From Acidimicrobiales bacterium (GTDB lineage Bacteria; Actinomycetota; Acidimicrobiia; Acidimicrobiales; Poriferisodaliceae), in assembly GCA_020631315.1 (NCBI GenBank), contig JAHDHM010000228.1, positions 1 through 6,103 of the forward strand: a stretch of 6,103 nucleotides of DNA, given 5' to 3'. How positions within the stretch are numbered: the first letter of the stretch is position 1; each line of letters begins with the position of its first letter. The translations under genes and the position numbers were made by a program. Positions 1-5,134 of the stretch are shown here, one piece after another. The notes below the pieces were generated by a model. That model searched no databases. It was not told the origin of the DNA and saw only the letters and a list, made by a program, of their open reading frames with translations.

Positions 1-821
1 AACGCATTCGAGACAAGGCGATCGAGAACGGCGACTTCTCCCCCGAGGGTCTCGAGAAGGCCTACTACGACTCCGACGACGAGAAGATGGCCGAGATCCG
101 GGCTCGCGTCGATGCGATCGTCGCCGATCCCGCCACCGCCGAGGCGCTCAAGCCCTGGTACCGCCAGCTGTGCAAGCGACCGTGCTTCCACGACGAGTAC
201 CTGCAGGCGTTCAACAACCCGAACGTGCGGCTGGTCGACACCGACGGCAAGGGTGTCGAGCGCATCGACGCCACCGGTGTGTGGGTCGACGGTGTGCACC
301 ACGAGGTCGACTGCATCATCTATGCGTCGGGCTTCGAGGTCGGCACCGACTATGCCCGCCGCTCCGGCTTCGACGTCACCGGCCGTGACGGGCTCCTGCT
401 GTCGGACAAGTGGGCCGACGGGATGCTGTCGCTCCACGGTCTGCACGTCCACGGCTTCCCGAACATGTTCGTGGTCAGCCCGACCCAGGGTGCGAACCTG
501 ATCTCGAACGTCCCGTCGAACCTCGTCGACCATGCCGACACGATCACGGCGATCGTGAGCCACGCGGAGTCGATCGGGGCATCGACCGTCGAGGTGACGG
601 AGCAGGCCGAGACCGACTGGGTTGCCAAGCTCGAAGCCGGTGGCCGACGGTTCGCCAACCGGCCCGACTGCACGCCCGGCTACTACAACTTCGAGGGCAA
701 GGACTCCGGTCGCCGTGGCGAGCTGAACGCCCTCGGCTACCCGGACGGCCCGGTCGCGTTCTTCGACTACATCGCCGGCTGGCGCACCAACGGCGACTTC
801 GCCGGCCTCGACATCACCTGA
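1..821 (+). CDS. Flavin-containing / Baeyer-Villiger-type monooxygenase, C-terminal part (5'-truncated)
   Basis: The reading frame is open from base 3 and ends with TGA at 819-821, giving 272 visible residues; the start codon and the N-terminal FAD-binding fold lie upstream of the window. The visible part matches the C-terminal half of class B flavoprotein monooxygenases (phenylacetone or cyclohexanone monooxygenase type). Visible residues ~58-71 read KRPCFHDEYLQAFN, then comes PNVRLVD, then IIYASGF at ~105-111. That last stretch sits where these enzymes carry their conserved ATGF/ATGY motif, here with Ser for Thr. DKWADG follows at ~135-140 and HGFPNMFVVSPTQGANLISN further on, as in Baeyer-Villiger enzymes. 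Such enzymes use NADPH, FAD and O2 to oxygenate ketones or hydrophobic substrates in the cytosol; the substrate cannot be read here. The C-terminus (PGYYNFEGKD, FFDYIAGWR) looks intact. The gene converges on the response regulator and need not be linked to it. Family call is strong; the Baeyer-Villiger versus generic FMO distinction is moderate because the N-terminal fingerprint is missing. Confidence 0.88.
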   Translation, partial: RIRDKAIENGDFSPEGLEKAYYDSDDEKMAEIRARVDAIVADPATAEALKPWYRQLCKRPCFHDEYLQAFNNPNVRLVDTDGKGVERIDATGVWVDGVHHEVDCIIYASGFEVGTDYARRSGFDVTGRDGLLLSDKWADGMLSLHGLHVHGFPNMFVVSPTQGANLISNVPSNLVDHADTITAIVSHAESIGASTVEVTEQAETDWVAKLEAGGRRFANRPDCTPGYYNFEGKDSGRRGELNALGYPDGPVAFFDYIAGWRTNGDFAGLDIT

Positions 822-846
822 GCCCCGACGCCGGCTCCGGACCGTC
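822..846. other. Short convergent gap, no clear terminator
   Basis: Only 25 bp separate the stop of the monooxygenase (+) and the stop of the response regulator (-). The stretch is GC-rich. A short symmetric sequence, CGTCTCAGACG at 843-853, straddles the regulator's stop codon, but its 4-5 bp stem and 1-3 nt loop are too small for a convincing terminator, and no T-tract follows on either strand. Transcripts from both sides may therefore overlap here. Confidence 0.5.
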
Positions 847-1509
847 TCAGACGAGGCGGTGGCGGTGCGCCAGCACCACGGCTTGGACGCGGTCGCGAAG
901 CTGGAGCTTCGACAGCACGTTCGACACGTGGGTCTTCACCGTGGCCTCACCGACGTAGAGCTGCGCGGCGATCTCGGCGTTCGACATGCCGTCGGCGAGG
1001 AGGCGCAGCACGTCGGTCTCACGGTCGGTGAGCAGCTCGAGACCCGGCGGTGGAGCGAGCGGTGCGGCATCGGCACTGAAGGAGCCGATGACCCGTTTGG
1101 TCACGCTCGGCGACAGCAGTGCCTCGCCGCGAGCGACGATGCGTACCGCGTCGATCAGATCCTCGGGCGGGGCGTTCTTCAACAGGAACCCAGCCGCGCC
1201 AAGCCGCAGCGCCTCGAAGATGTACTCGTCACGCTCGAAGGTCGTGAGGATGATGACCCTCGTGTCGAGCTCGGCCTCGACGATCCGGCGTGTCGCCTCC
1301 AGGCCGTCGCACACGGGCATCTGGACGTCCATCAGGACGACGTCGGGTCGGTCGCCACGCACGAGGCGGAAGCCGGCCTCGCCGTCCTCCGCTTCGCCGA
1401 CGACCTCGATGTCGGCCTCGTGGTCGAGGATGAGACGCAGCCCCGTGCGCACCATCGCCTGGTCGTCGACCAGCGCCACCCTGATCGTCGTGTCCCCGTC
1501 GTCGCTCAT
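847..1509 (-). CDS. NarL/FixJ-family response regulator (REC + LuxR-type HTH)
   Basis: This 220-residue protein has the usual length and layout of NarL-type response regulators. The receiver domain is residues ~9-125, with the acidic pair D15-D16, phosphoacceptor D61 in VVLMDVQMP, switch T89 in ILTTF and K111 in LLKN. After a proline-rich linker (~147-156), the LuxR-type DNA-binding domain spans ~158-220, with [15 protein letters not shown], then [26 protein letters not shown]. All residues needed for phosphorylation are present, so it should be an active cytosolic transcription factor. The ATG at 1509-1507 overlaps the kinase stop as ATGA, indicating translational coupling; only a weak GGGA (1518-1515) serves as Shine-Dalgarno. 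The partner is therefore the kinase just upstream. The likely target is the divergent ABC exporter, possibly with autoregulation; this is inferred from gene order. Family call is near certain; the target is not demonstrated. Confidence 0.96.
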   Translation of the reverse strand: MSDDGDTTIRVALVDDQAMVRTGLRLILDHEADIEVVGEAEDGEAGFRLVRGDRPDVVLMDVQMPVCDGLEATRRIVEAELDTRVIILTTFERDEYIFEALRLGAAGFLLKNAPPEDLIDAVRIVARGEALLSPSVTKRVIGSFSADAAPLAPPPGLELLTDRETDVLRLLADGMSNAEIAAQLYVGEATVKTHVSNVLSKLQLRDRVQAVVLAHRHRLV

Positions 1510-2816
1510 GTCGATCCCGTCGCTTCCATCGTCGCCGGTGCAGAGGTGGCCGCAGCGTTGTAGGGCAGTCGGGCACGCACCTCGAAGCCACCGCCGTCAC
1601 GGGCGCCTGCGTGCACCGAGCCACCGACGAGGGCGACTCGCTCGGCCATGCCCACCAGGCCTCGGCCGGAGTCCGTTGCGCTGTCGGGTGGGTTCGCCGG
1701 ACCACGGCCCCGGTCCAGCACCTCGATGTCCAGCGCGTCGTTGCCGTAGCGCAGGACGACATCCGCCACGTCGACTCCGGCGTACTTGAGACAGTTCGTG
1801 AGCGCTTCCTGGACGATTCGGTAGGCGTTCACGTCGATACTCGACGGCACGGGACGGCGCCCAGAGATGTCGAGCCGCACTGCCAATCCGGCATCGGCGA
1901 CGGTCTCCAACAGCGCCTCCAGGCGGTCGAGGCCAGGGGCCGGCGCCAGCGCCTCGGCGGAGGTGCCGTCGGGGTCGACCTCGTCGACGCGACGCAGGAA
2001 GCCGAGCAGCCGGTGGAGCTCGTTCACGGCCTCACGGCTGGCGGACTCGATCGCTCGCAGCGGCGCCTCGATCGCTTCGGCTTCCGATGTCGAGCCGGCG
2101 ATCCGGCGAGCGGCGCCGGCTTGGAGACCCATGACGCTCACGTGGTGGGCCACGACGTCGTGCAGCTCGCGGGCGATGCGGACACGTTCGTCCATCACGG
2201 CCCGCCGTGCGTTCTCGGCCCGGGACGCTTCGAGTTCGAGCGTGCGTTCGGCCAGCTCGGCTTCCCGTTCGACACGACGCCGCGAGAAGTTGCCACCGAC
2301 CCACGCAGCGACGAACAGCGCAATGTTCCCCGCGATGTTGCCGATCACCGTCAGGACGAACGTCCTTCGGGTGAACCCGAACGCCTCGATGTCGTCCCAG
2401 TTGACGATCACGTCGCGCACGATGAGCGCGACCACGGAGATGACCGCCACGGTCCTGGCGACATCACGCCACTTCGGCTTCCCGTAACGACCGGCGGAGA
2501 AGAAGCCGATCGCGAACACGATCGACGAGATCTGCAGTTCGGGCACGTTGCGGAGCCTGATCACGATCAACAAGGCCGTCTGAGCCAGAAAGACGGTCAG
2601 CGGCCAGCGTCGCCGGGCGAGAGCCAGCACCACCATCGGGGTCAGCAGCAGCATGGTCTCGGCCAGGCCGGCGACCGAAACCGCCGGCGGCTTGTCCGCG
2701 GAGAGGACGATGGCGAAGATCAACCCGAGCGCCAGAGCGAGCCCGGCCACTGCAGCCTCGATCGCCAGGAGGCGGCCGCTGGGGTAGCGCAGGAACGCGA
2801 CGAGGGAACGGGCCAC
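1506..2816 (-). CDS. NarL-type sensor histidine kinase with multi-pass membrane sensor
   Basis: With the GTG at 2816-2814 as start, the protein has 436 residues. Hydrophobic stretches at ~16-38, 48-67, 72-89, 95-109, 119-139 and 152-174 suggest about six membrane segments, as in many actinobacterial NarL-type kinases. A charged, probably coiled linker follows (~178-205). The HisKA_3 dimerisation domain carries phosphoacceptor H219 in [20 protein letters not shown]. The HATPase domain (~330-418) shows the N box EALTN (337-341), DRGRG (368-372) and [11 protein letters not shown] (384-394). No PAS, HAMP or large extracytoplasmic domain is visible, so sensing is probably intramembrane. An in-frame ATG at 2918 would add 34 residues, but that stretch is hydrophilic, noticeably poorer in GC-ending codons and lacks a Shine-Dalgarno. 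The GTG sits six bases after a TACGGT hexamer, fitting leaderless initiation. The stop overlaps the regulator start (ATGA). In the N box, Tyr345 replaces the usual His of the KHA motif. Function is certain; the exact start is moderate. Confidence 0.93.
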   Translation of the reverse strand: MARSLVAFLRYPSGRLLAIEAAVAGLALALGLIFAIVLSADKPPAVSVAGLAETMLLLTPMVVLALARRRWPLTVFLAQTALLIVIRLRNVPELQISSIVFAIGFFSAGRYGKPKWRDVARTVAVISVVALIVRDVIVNWDDIEAFGFTRRTFVLTVIGNIAGNIALFVAAWVGGNFSRRRVEREAELAERTLELEASRAENARRAVMDERVRIARELHDVVAHHVSVMGLQAGAARRIAGSTSEAEAIEAPLRAIESASREAVNELHRLLGFLRRVDEVDPDGTSAEALAPAPGLDRLEALLETVADAGLAVRLDISGRRPVPSSIDVNAYRIVQEALTNCLKYAGVDVADVVLRYGNDALDIEVLDRGRGPANPPDSATDSGRGLVGMAERVALVGGSVHAGARDGGGFEVRARLPYNAAATSAPATMEATGST

Positions 2817-2822
2817 GACCTG

Positions 2823-2828
2823 ACCGTA
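2823..2828 (-). promoter_or_regulatory. Candidate -10 element (TACGGT) for leaderless kinase transcript
   Basis: On the minus strand TACGGT fits the actinobacterial TANNNT -10 pattern. It ends six bases before the GTG at 2816, which would place the transcription start on the first base of the start codon. No convincing -35 (TTGAC-like) lies 17-19 bases further upstream, so this is a single short match in a GC-rich spacer and could be chance. Confidence 0.25.
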
Positions 2829-2905
2829 CCGAGTGCGCTCTGTGTGGTCGTCCCCCGAAGGGTGGATCGGCTCCTCCCCCGCATGGCGGACCGCAGAACC
2901 AGCGT

Positions 2906-2924
2906 CCGGCCGATGCATCACCGG
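2906..2924. promoter_or_regulatory. Imperfect inverted repeat, candidate operator in the divergent spacer
   Basis: The sequence CCGGCCGATGCATCACCGG contains a perfect 8-base palindrome GATGCATC (2912-2919) flanked by CCGG on both sides, with two bases on the left and one on the right out of symmetry. It lies 24 bp before the ATPase start codon, in the 132-bp spacer between the two divergent operons, where a NarL-type regulator would be expected to bind. It is the most obvious dyad in the spacer, but CCGG repeats are easy to find in GC-rich DNA, and the site is close to the start codon for an activator. Confidence 0.2.
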
Positions 2925-2933
2925 CGCGTGCTG

Positions 2934-2940
2934 AGAAGGA
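2934..2940 (+). promoter_or_regulatory. Ribosome binding site of the ABC ATPase gene
   Basis: AGAAGGA lies 8 bases before the ATG at 2949-2951, an ordinary spacing. It decides between two in-frame ATGs: the one at 2940 overlaps this motif and has nothing suitable upstream, so 2949 is preferred. Confidence 0.65.
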
Positions 2941-2948
2941 TGTTCGGC

Positions 2949-3884
2949 ATGTTGCGAATCGAAGGACTGAGCAAGCGCTACGGCGACGTCGTGGCCGTGG
3001 ACGACGTGTCGCTGACGGTGCCCCGCGGCCGCGTCGTCGGGTTCGTCGGCCCGAATGGCGCCGGCAAGTCGACGACCATGCGAGCCATCTTCGGGCTGGT
3101 CGAGCCCGAGACCGGCGAGATGAGCTGGAACGACGAGGCCCTCCGACACGAGCACCTGCGTCGGTTCGGGTACATGCCAGAGCAGCGCGGTCTGTACCCG
3201 AAGATGCCGATCCGCGAACAGATCGCCTACTTCGCGGAGCTGAAGCACGTCGACCGTGCCGCAGCCTCCGCCCGGGCGGCTGAGCTGCTCGATGCGCTCG
3301 GTCTCGGCGATCGGATGGACGATCCGCTGGAGAAGCTGAGCCACGGCAATCAGCAGCGTGTCCAGCTGGCGGTCGCGCTGGCGAACGACCCTGAGCTCCT
3401 CGTGCTCGACGAACCCTTCAACGGCCTCGACCCGGTCGCTGCCACGGTGTTGCAGGACATCCTGCGTGAGCAGGTGGCCGCCGGTGCCGCGGTGCTGTTC
3501 AGCTCGCACCAACTGGACCTGGTCGAACGGCTCTGCGACGAGTTGGCCATCATCGTCGGTGGCCGCATCCGTGCGGCGGGCACCGTCAACGACGTGCGCC
3601 GTGGTGCGGGCTACCGCCAGGTGCGCATCGAGGTCGATCGGCCTCGTCGGCCCCTCGTCGACGCGCTCGACGCCTTCGATGTCGCCGACTCGACCACCGC
3701 CTCGGCAACAGTCGTCCTCGACGACGAGGCTCGGCTGTCGGAGTTGCTCACGACGGCACAGGGCGTCGGCAGCGTGATCCGCTTCGACTACGACCTGCCC
3801 TCACTCGAGGAGCGCCTGACGTCCATCGTCGCTGAGGAGACCGCCCACTCCGCATCTGCTGCGACCGGGGAGGTGGCCCGATGA
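2949..3884 (+). CDS. ABC exporter ATP-binding protein, NatA/YhaQ-like, with C-terminal DUF4162-type domain
   Basis: This 311-residue protein is a cytosolic ABC ATPase powering the membrane permease encoded next to it. Visible motifs: Walker A GPNGAGKST (34-42), Q-loop Q79 in YMPEQRGLYP, signature LSHGNQQR (130-137), Walker B LLVLDEP (150-156), D-loop GLD (159-161) and H-loop H187 in SSHQLDLVE. All catalytic residues are present. The signature deviates from LSGGQ, but LS-x-GNQQ is normal in the NatA/YhaQ group, so it is not a sign of inactivity. After ~residue 215 comes a C-terminal extension of ~95 residues with a VRIEV strand and a final DLPSLEERLTSIV, matching the DUF4162 region that ends in a P-S-L-E/N-E motif. 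The stop overlaps the permease ATG (ATGA), so the two subunits are translationally coupled. The substrate is unknown: relatives export sodium, drugs or peptides. The open frame continues far upstream of 2949, but that part is antisense to the kinase. Confidence 0.95.
   Translation: MLRIEGLSKRYGDVVAVDDVSLTVPRGRVVGFVGPNGAGKSTTMRAIFGLVEPETGEMSWNDEALRHEHLRRFGYMPEQRGLYPKMPIREQIAYFAELKHVDRAAASARAAELLDALGLGDRMDDPLEKLSHGNQQRVQLAVALANDPELLVLDEPFNGLDPVAATVLQDILREQVAAGAAVLFSSHQLDLVERLCDELAIIVGGRIRAAGTVNDVRRGAGYRQVRIEVDRPRRPLVDALDAFDVADSTTASATVVLDDEARLSELLTTAQGVGSVIRFDYDLPSLEERLTSIVAEETAHSASAATGEVAR
3867..3873 (+). promoter_or_regulatory. Strong ribosome binding site of the permease gene
   Basis: GGGGAGG lies inside the last codons of the ATPase gene, 7 bases before the permease ATG at 3881. 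It confirms that start and means the permease can be translated by new initiation as well as by coupling through the ATGA overlap. Confidence 0.6.
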
Positions 3885-5047
3885 ACCGCCGTGCACTTTG
3901 GCTCGTCACCCGACGCGAGCTCCGTACCCGAGTCGTCTCTCGGACCTTCCTGATCGGCCTGCTGATCACCGTCGCCCTCATCTTCGGCGTGTTCGGGATG
4001 GGTTCCGTCCTCGGCGGTGATGACGACCCGATCAAGATCGCTGTCACCGGCTCGGCACCGCCGAACACGGCCGACTTCATCGAGCTCCTCGCCGAGGCCA
4101 CGGGCCGCGACGTCGAGCTCACCGCCGCCGACCCGGTAACCGCCCGCCAACTCCTGGAAGACGAGGAGGTCGCCGGGGTTCTCGAGGGTTCGCAGCTCCT
4201 CATGCGTCAGACCGACGACGAGGTGGTGTCCCTGGTCGCCCCGGCGTTCCGTGAGGCCGTGCTGATCGGCGGCCTCGACGACCTGAACGTCGACGATGCG
4301 GACGCCGACGGTCTGCTCGCCGCGTCGGCCGGGCTCGAGATCGTCGAGACCGAGCCGGACCCGGACTCCGGTGCTCGCCGAGCGGTCTCGTTCGCCAGCG
4401 TGATCCTCATGTTCGCCGCCATCCAGGTGGCCGGCAGCTACATCATGCTCGGGGTGTTCGAGGAGAAGAGCACGAAGGTCGTCGAGCTCGTCCTGTCGTC
4501 GATCCCCGCCCGGTACCTGCTGGGCGGGAAGGTCATCGGCATCGGTGTGCTCGGCATCGCACAGGTGCTCGTGATGGCCGGGTCGGCCCTCGGGGCGGCC
4601 TCGCTGTTCGGCTCCTCCGCACTACCGGCGCTGAACGCCACGCTGATCGGCACGGCCGTCATCTGGTTCGTGCTCGGCTATCTGCTGTACGGCGCCGTGT
4701 TCGCCGCGGGCGCCTCGTTGGCGCCACGCCAGGAGGACGCACAGTCGACCCTCGGGCCGATCTCGATCGTGCTGATGCTCAGCTACTTCGGCGCCATCTT
4801 CACCGCCTCCGATCCCGGCGGGACCGCAGCACGGGTCCTCAGTTGGATCCCGCTGACCGCACCGTTCGTCATGCCCGGACGCATCGCCGAGAACGCCGTC
4901 GAGACCTGGGAACTCCTGGCGGTCATGGGTGTCACAGCCTCGGCTGCAGCACTCGTGTTCCTGCTCGCCGAACGGATCTACGTGCGCTCCGTCATCCACA
5001 CCGACCGCACCCTGGGCTGGCGGGAGGCCTGGTCCCTCGACACCTGA
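3881..5047 (+). CDS. ABC-2 type permease (NatB-like), exporter membrane subunit
   Basis: The protein has 388 residues, close to the usual length of NatB-like ABC-2 permeases. It opens with a basic cytoplasmic helix (RRALWLVTRRELRTRVVSR), then a first membrane segment at ~23-44. A large acidic, presumably extracytoplasmic domain spans ~45-165. Five further hydrophobic segments follow, at roughly 172-192, 212-240, 252-280, 292-310 and 340-365. Between membrane segments 2 and 3 is the family's cytoplasmic coupling motif, here EEKSTKVVELVLSSI (194-208), normally contacted by the ATPase. With the preceding ATPase it should form a two-gene exporter, probably a dimer of each subunit. The extracytoplasmic domain contains an Asp-rich run at ~133-144 (DDLNVDDADADG), where family members usually have a less acidic segment. 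The C-terminus is intact. What is exported (ions, drugs, lipids or peptides) cannot be told from sequence; the neighbouring two-component pair suggests induction by envelope stress. Confidence 0.93.
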   Translation: MNRRALWLVTRRELRTRVVSRTFLIGLLITVALIFGVFGMGSVLGGDDDPIKIAVTGSAPPNTADFIELLAEATGRDVELTAADPVTARQLLEDEEVAGVLEGSQLLMRQTDDEVVSLVAPAFREAVLIGGLDDLNVDDADADGLLAASAGLEIVETEPDPDSGARRAVSFASVILMFAAIQVAGSYIMLGVFEEKSTKVVELVLSSIPARYLLGGKVIGIGVLGIAQVLVMAGSALGAASLFGSSALPALNATLIGTAVIWFVLGYLLYGAVFAAGASLAPRQEDAQSTLGPISIVLMLSYFGAIFTASDPGGTAARVLSWIPLTAPFVMPGRIAENAVETWELLAVMGVTASAAALVFLLAERIYVRSVIHTDRTLGWREAWSLDT

Positions 5048-5057
5048 CGAGCGTGAT

Positions 5058-5116
5058 GTCCCGATCTGGATGAGCCCACGACGCGTGATGCGTCGTACGA
5101 CCATCCAGATCGGGAC
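5058..5116. repeat. 59-bp composite palindrome (REP-like element or U-less terminator)
   Basis: GTCCCGATCTGGATG (5058-5072) is the exact reverse complement of CATCCAGATCGGGAC (5102-5116). Nested inside is a second perfect stem, ACGACGC (5078-5084) with GCGTCGT (5090-5096), around the loop GTGAT. Both stems share one dyad centre at 5087 and are separated by a symmetric 5 x 5 internal loop. A 22-bp interrupted perfect dyad will not arise by chance in a short gap. The element begins 10 bases after the permease stop and ends 18 bases before the M20 start. No T-run follows, so it is not a classic intrinsic terminator, although actinobacterial terminators often lack one. Alternatives are a dispersed repetitive extragenic palindrome, a protein-binding site, or an RNA-stabilising 3' hairpin. 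Only one copy occurs in the window. The structure is certain; the function is not. Confidence 0.85.
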
Positions 5117-5134
5117 GGCGTGCGAGACTGCCGC

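Noticed and set aside
843..853. CGTCTCAGACG symmetric sequence at the convergent junction
   Set aside because: Too short, with a near-zero loop and no T-tract, to call a terminator.
2871..2880. GGGGGAGGAG on the minus strand, an excellent Shine-Dalgarno look-alike
   Set aside because: No ATG, GTG or TTG lies at a usable distance downstream on that strand; the nearest kinase start (2816) is about 55 bases away.
2940..2942. Alternative ATG for the ABC ATPase
   Set aside because: It overlaps the AGAAGGA motif that properly serves the ATG at 2949, and it adds only three residues.
1611..2948. Long plus-strand open frame continuous with the ABC ATPase
   Set aside because: It is antisense to the histidine kinase, has no domain-like sequence (His/Arg/Asp/Gln-rich), and the ATPase has its own RBS and ATG at 2949.
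3336..3359. Degenerate ABC signature (LSHGNQQR) as evidence of an inactive ATPase
   Set aside because: LSxGNQQ is usual in the NatA/YhaQ group, and all Walker, Q, D and H motifs are intact.
2919..3512. Minus-strand upstream extension of the kinase frame
   Set aside because: It runs antisense through the ATPase gene; this is an open frame due to high GC. Kinase-like sequence begins only near 2816.
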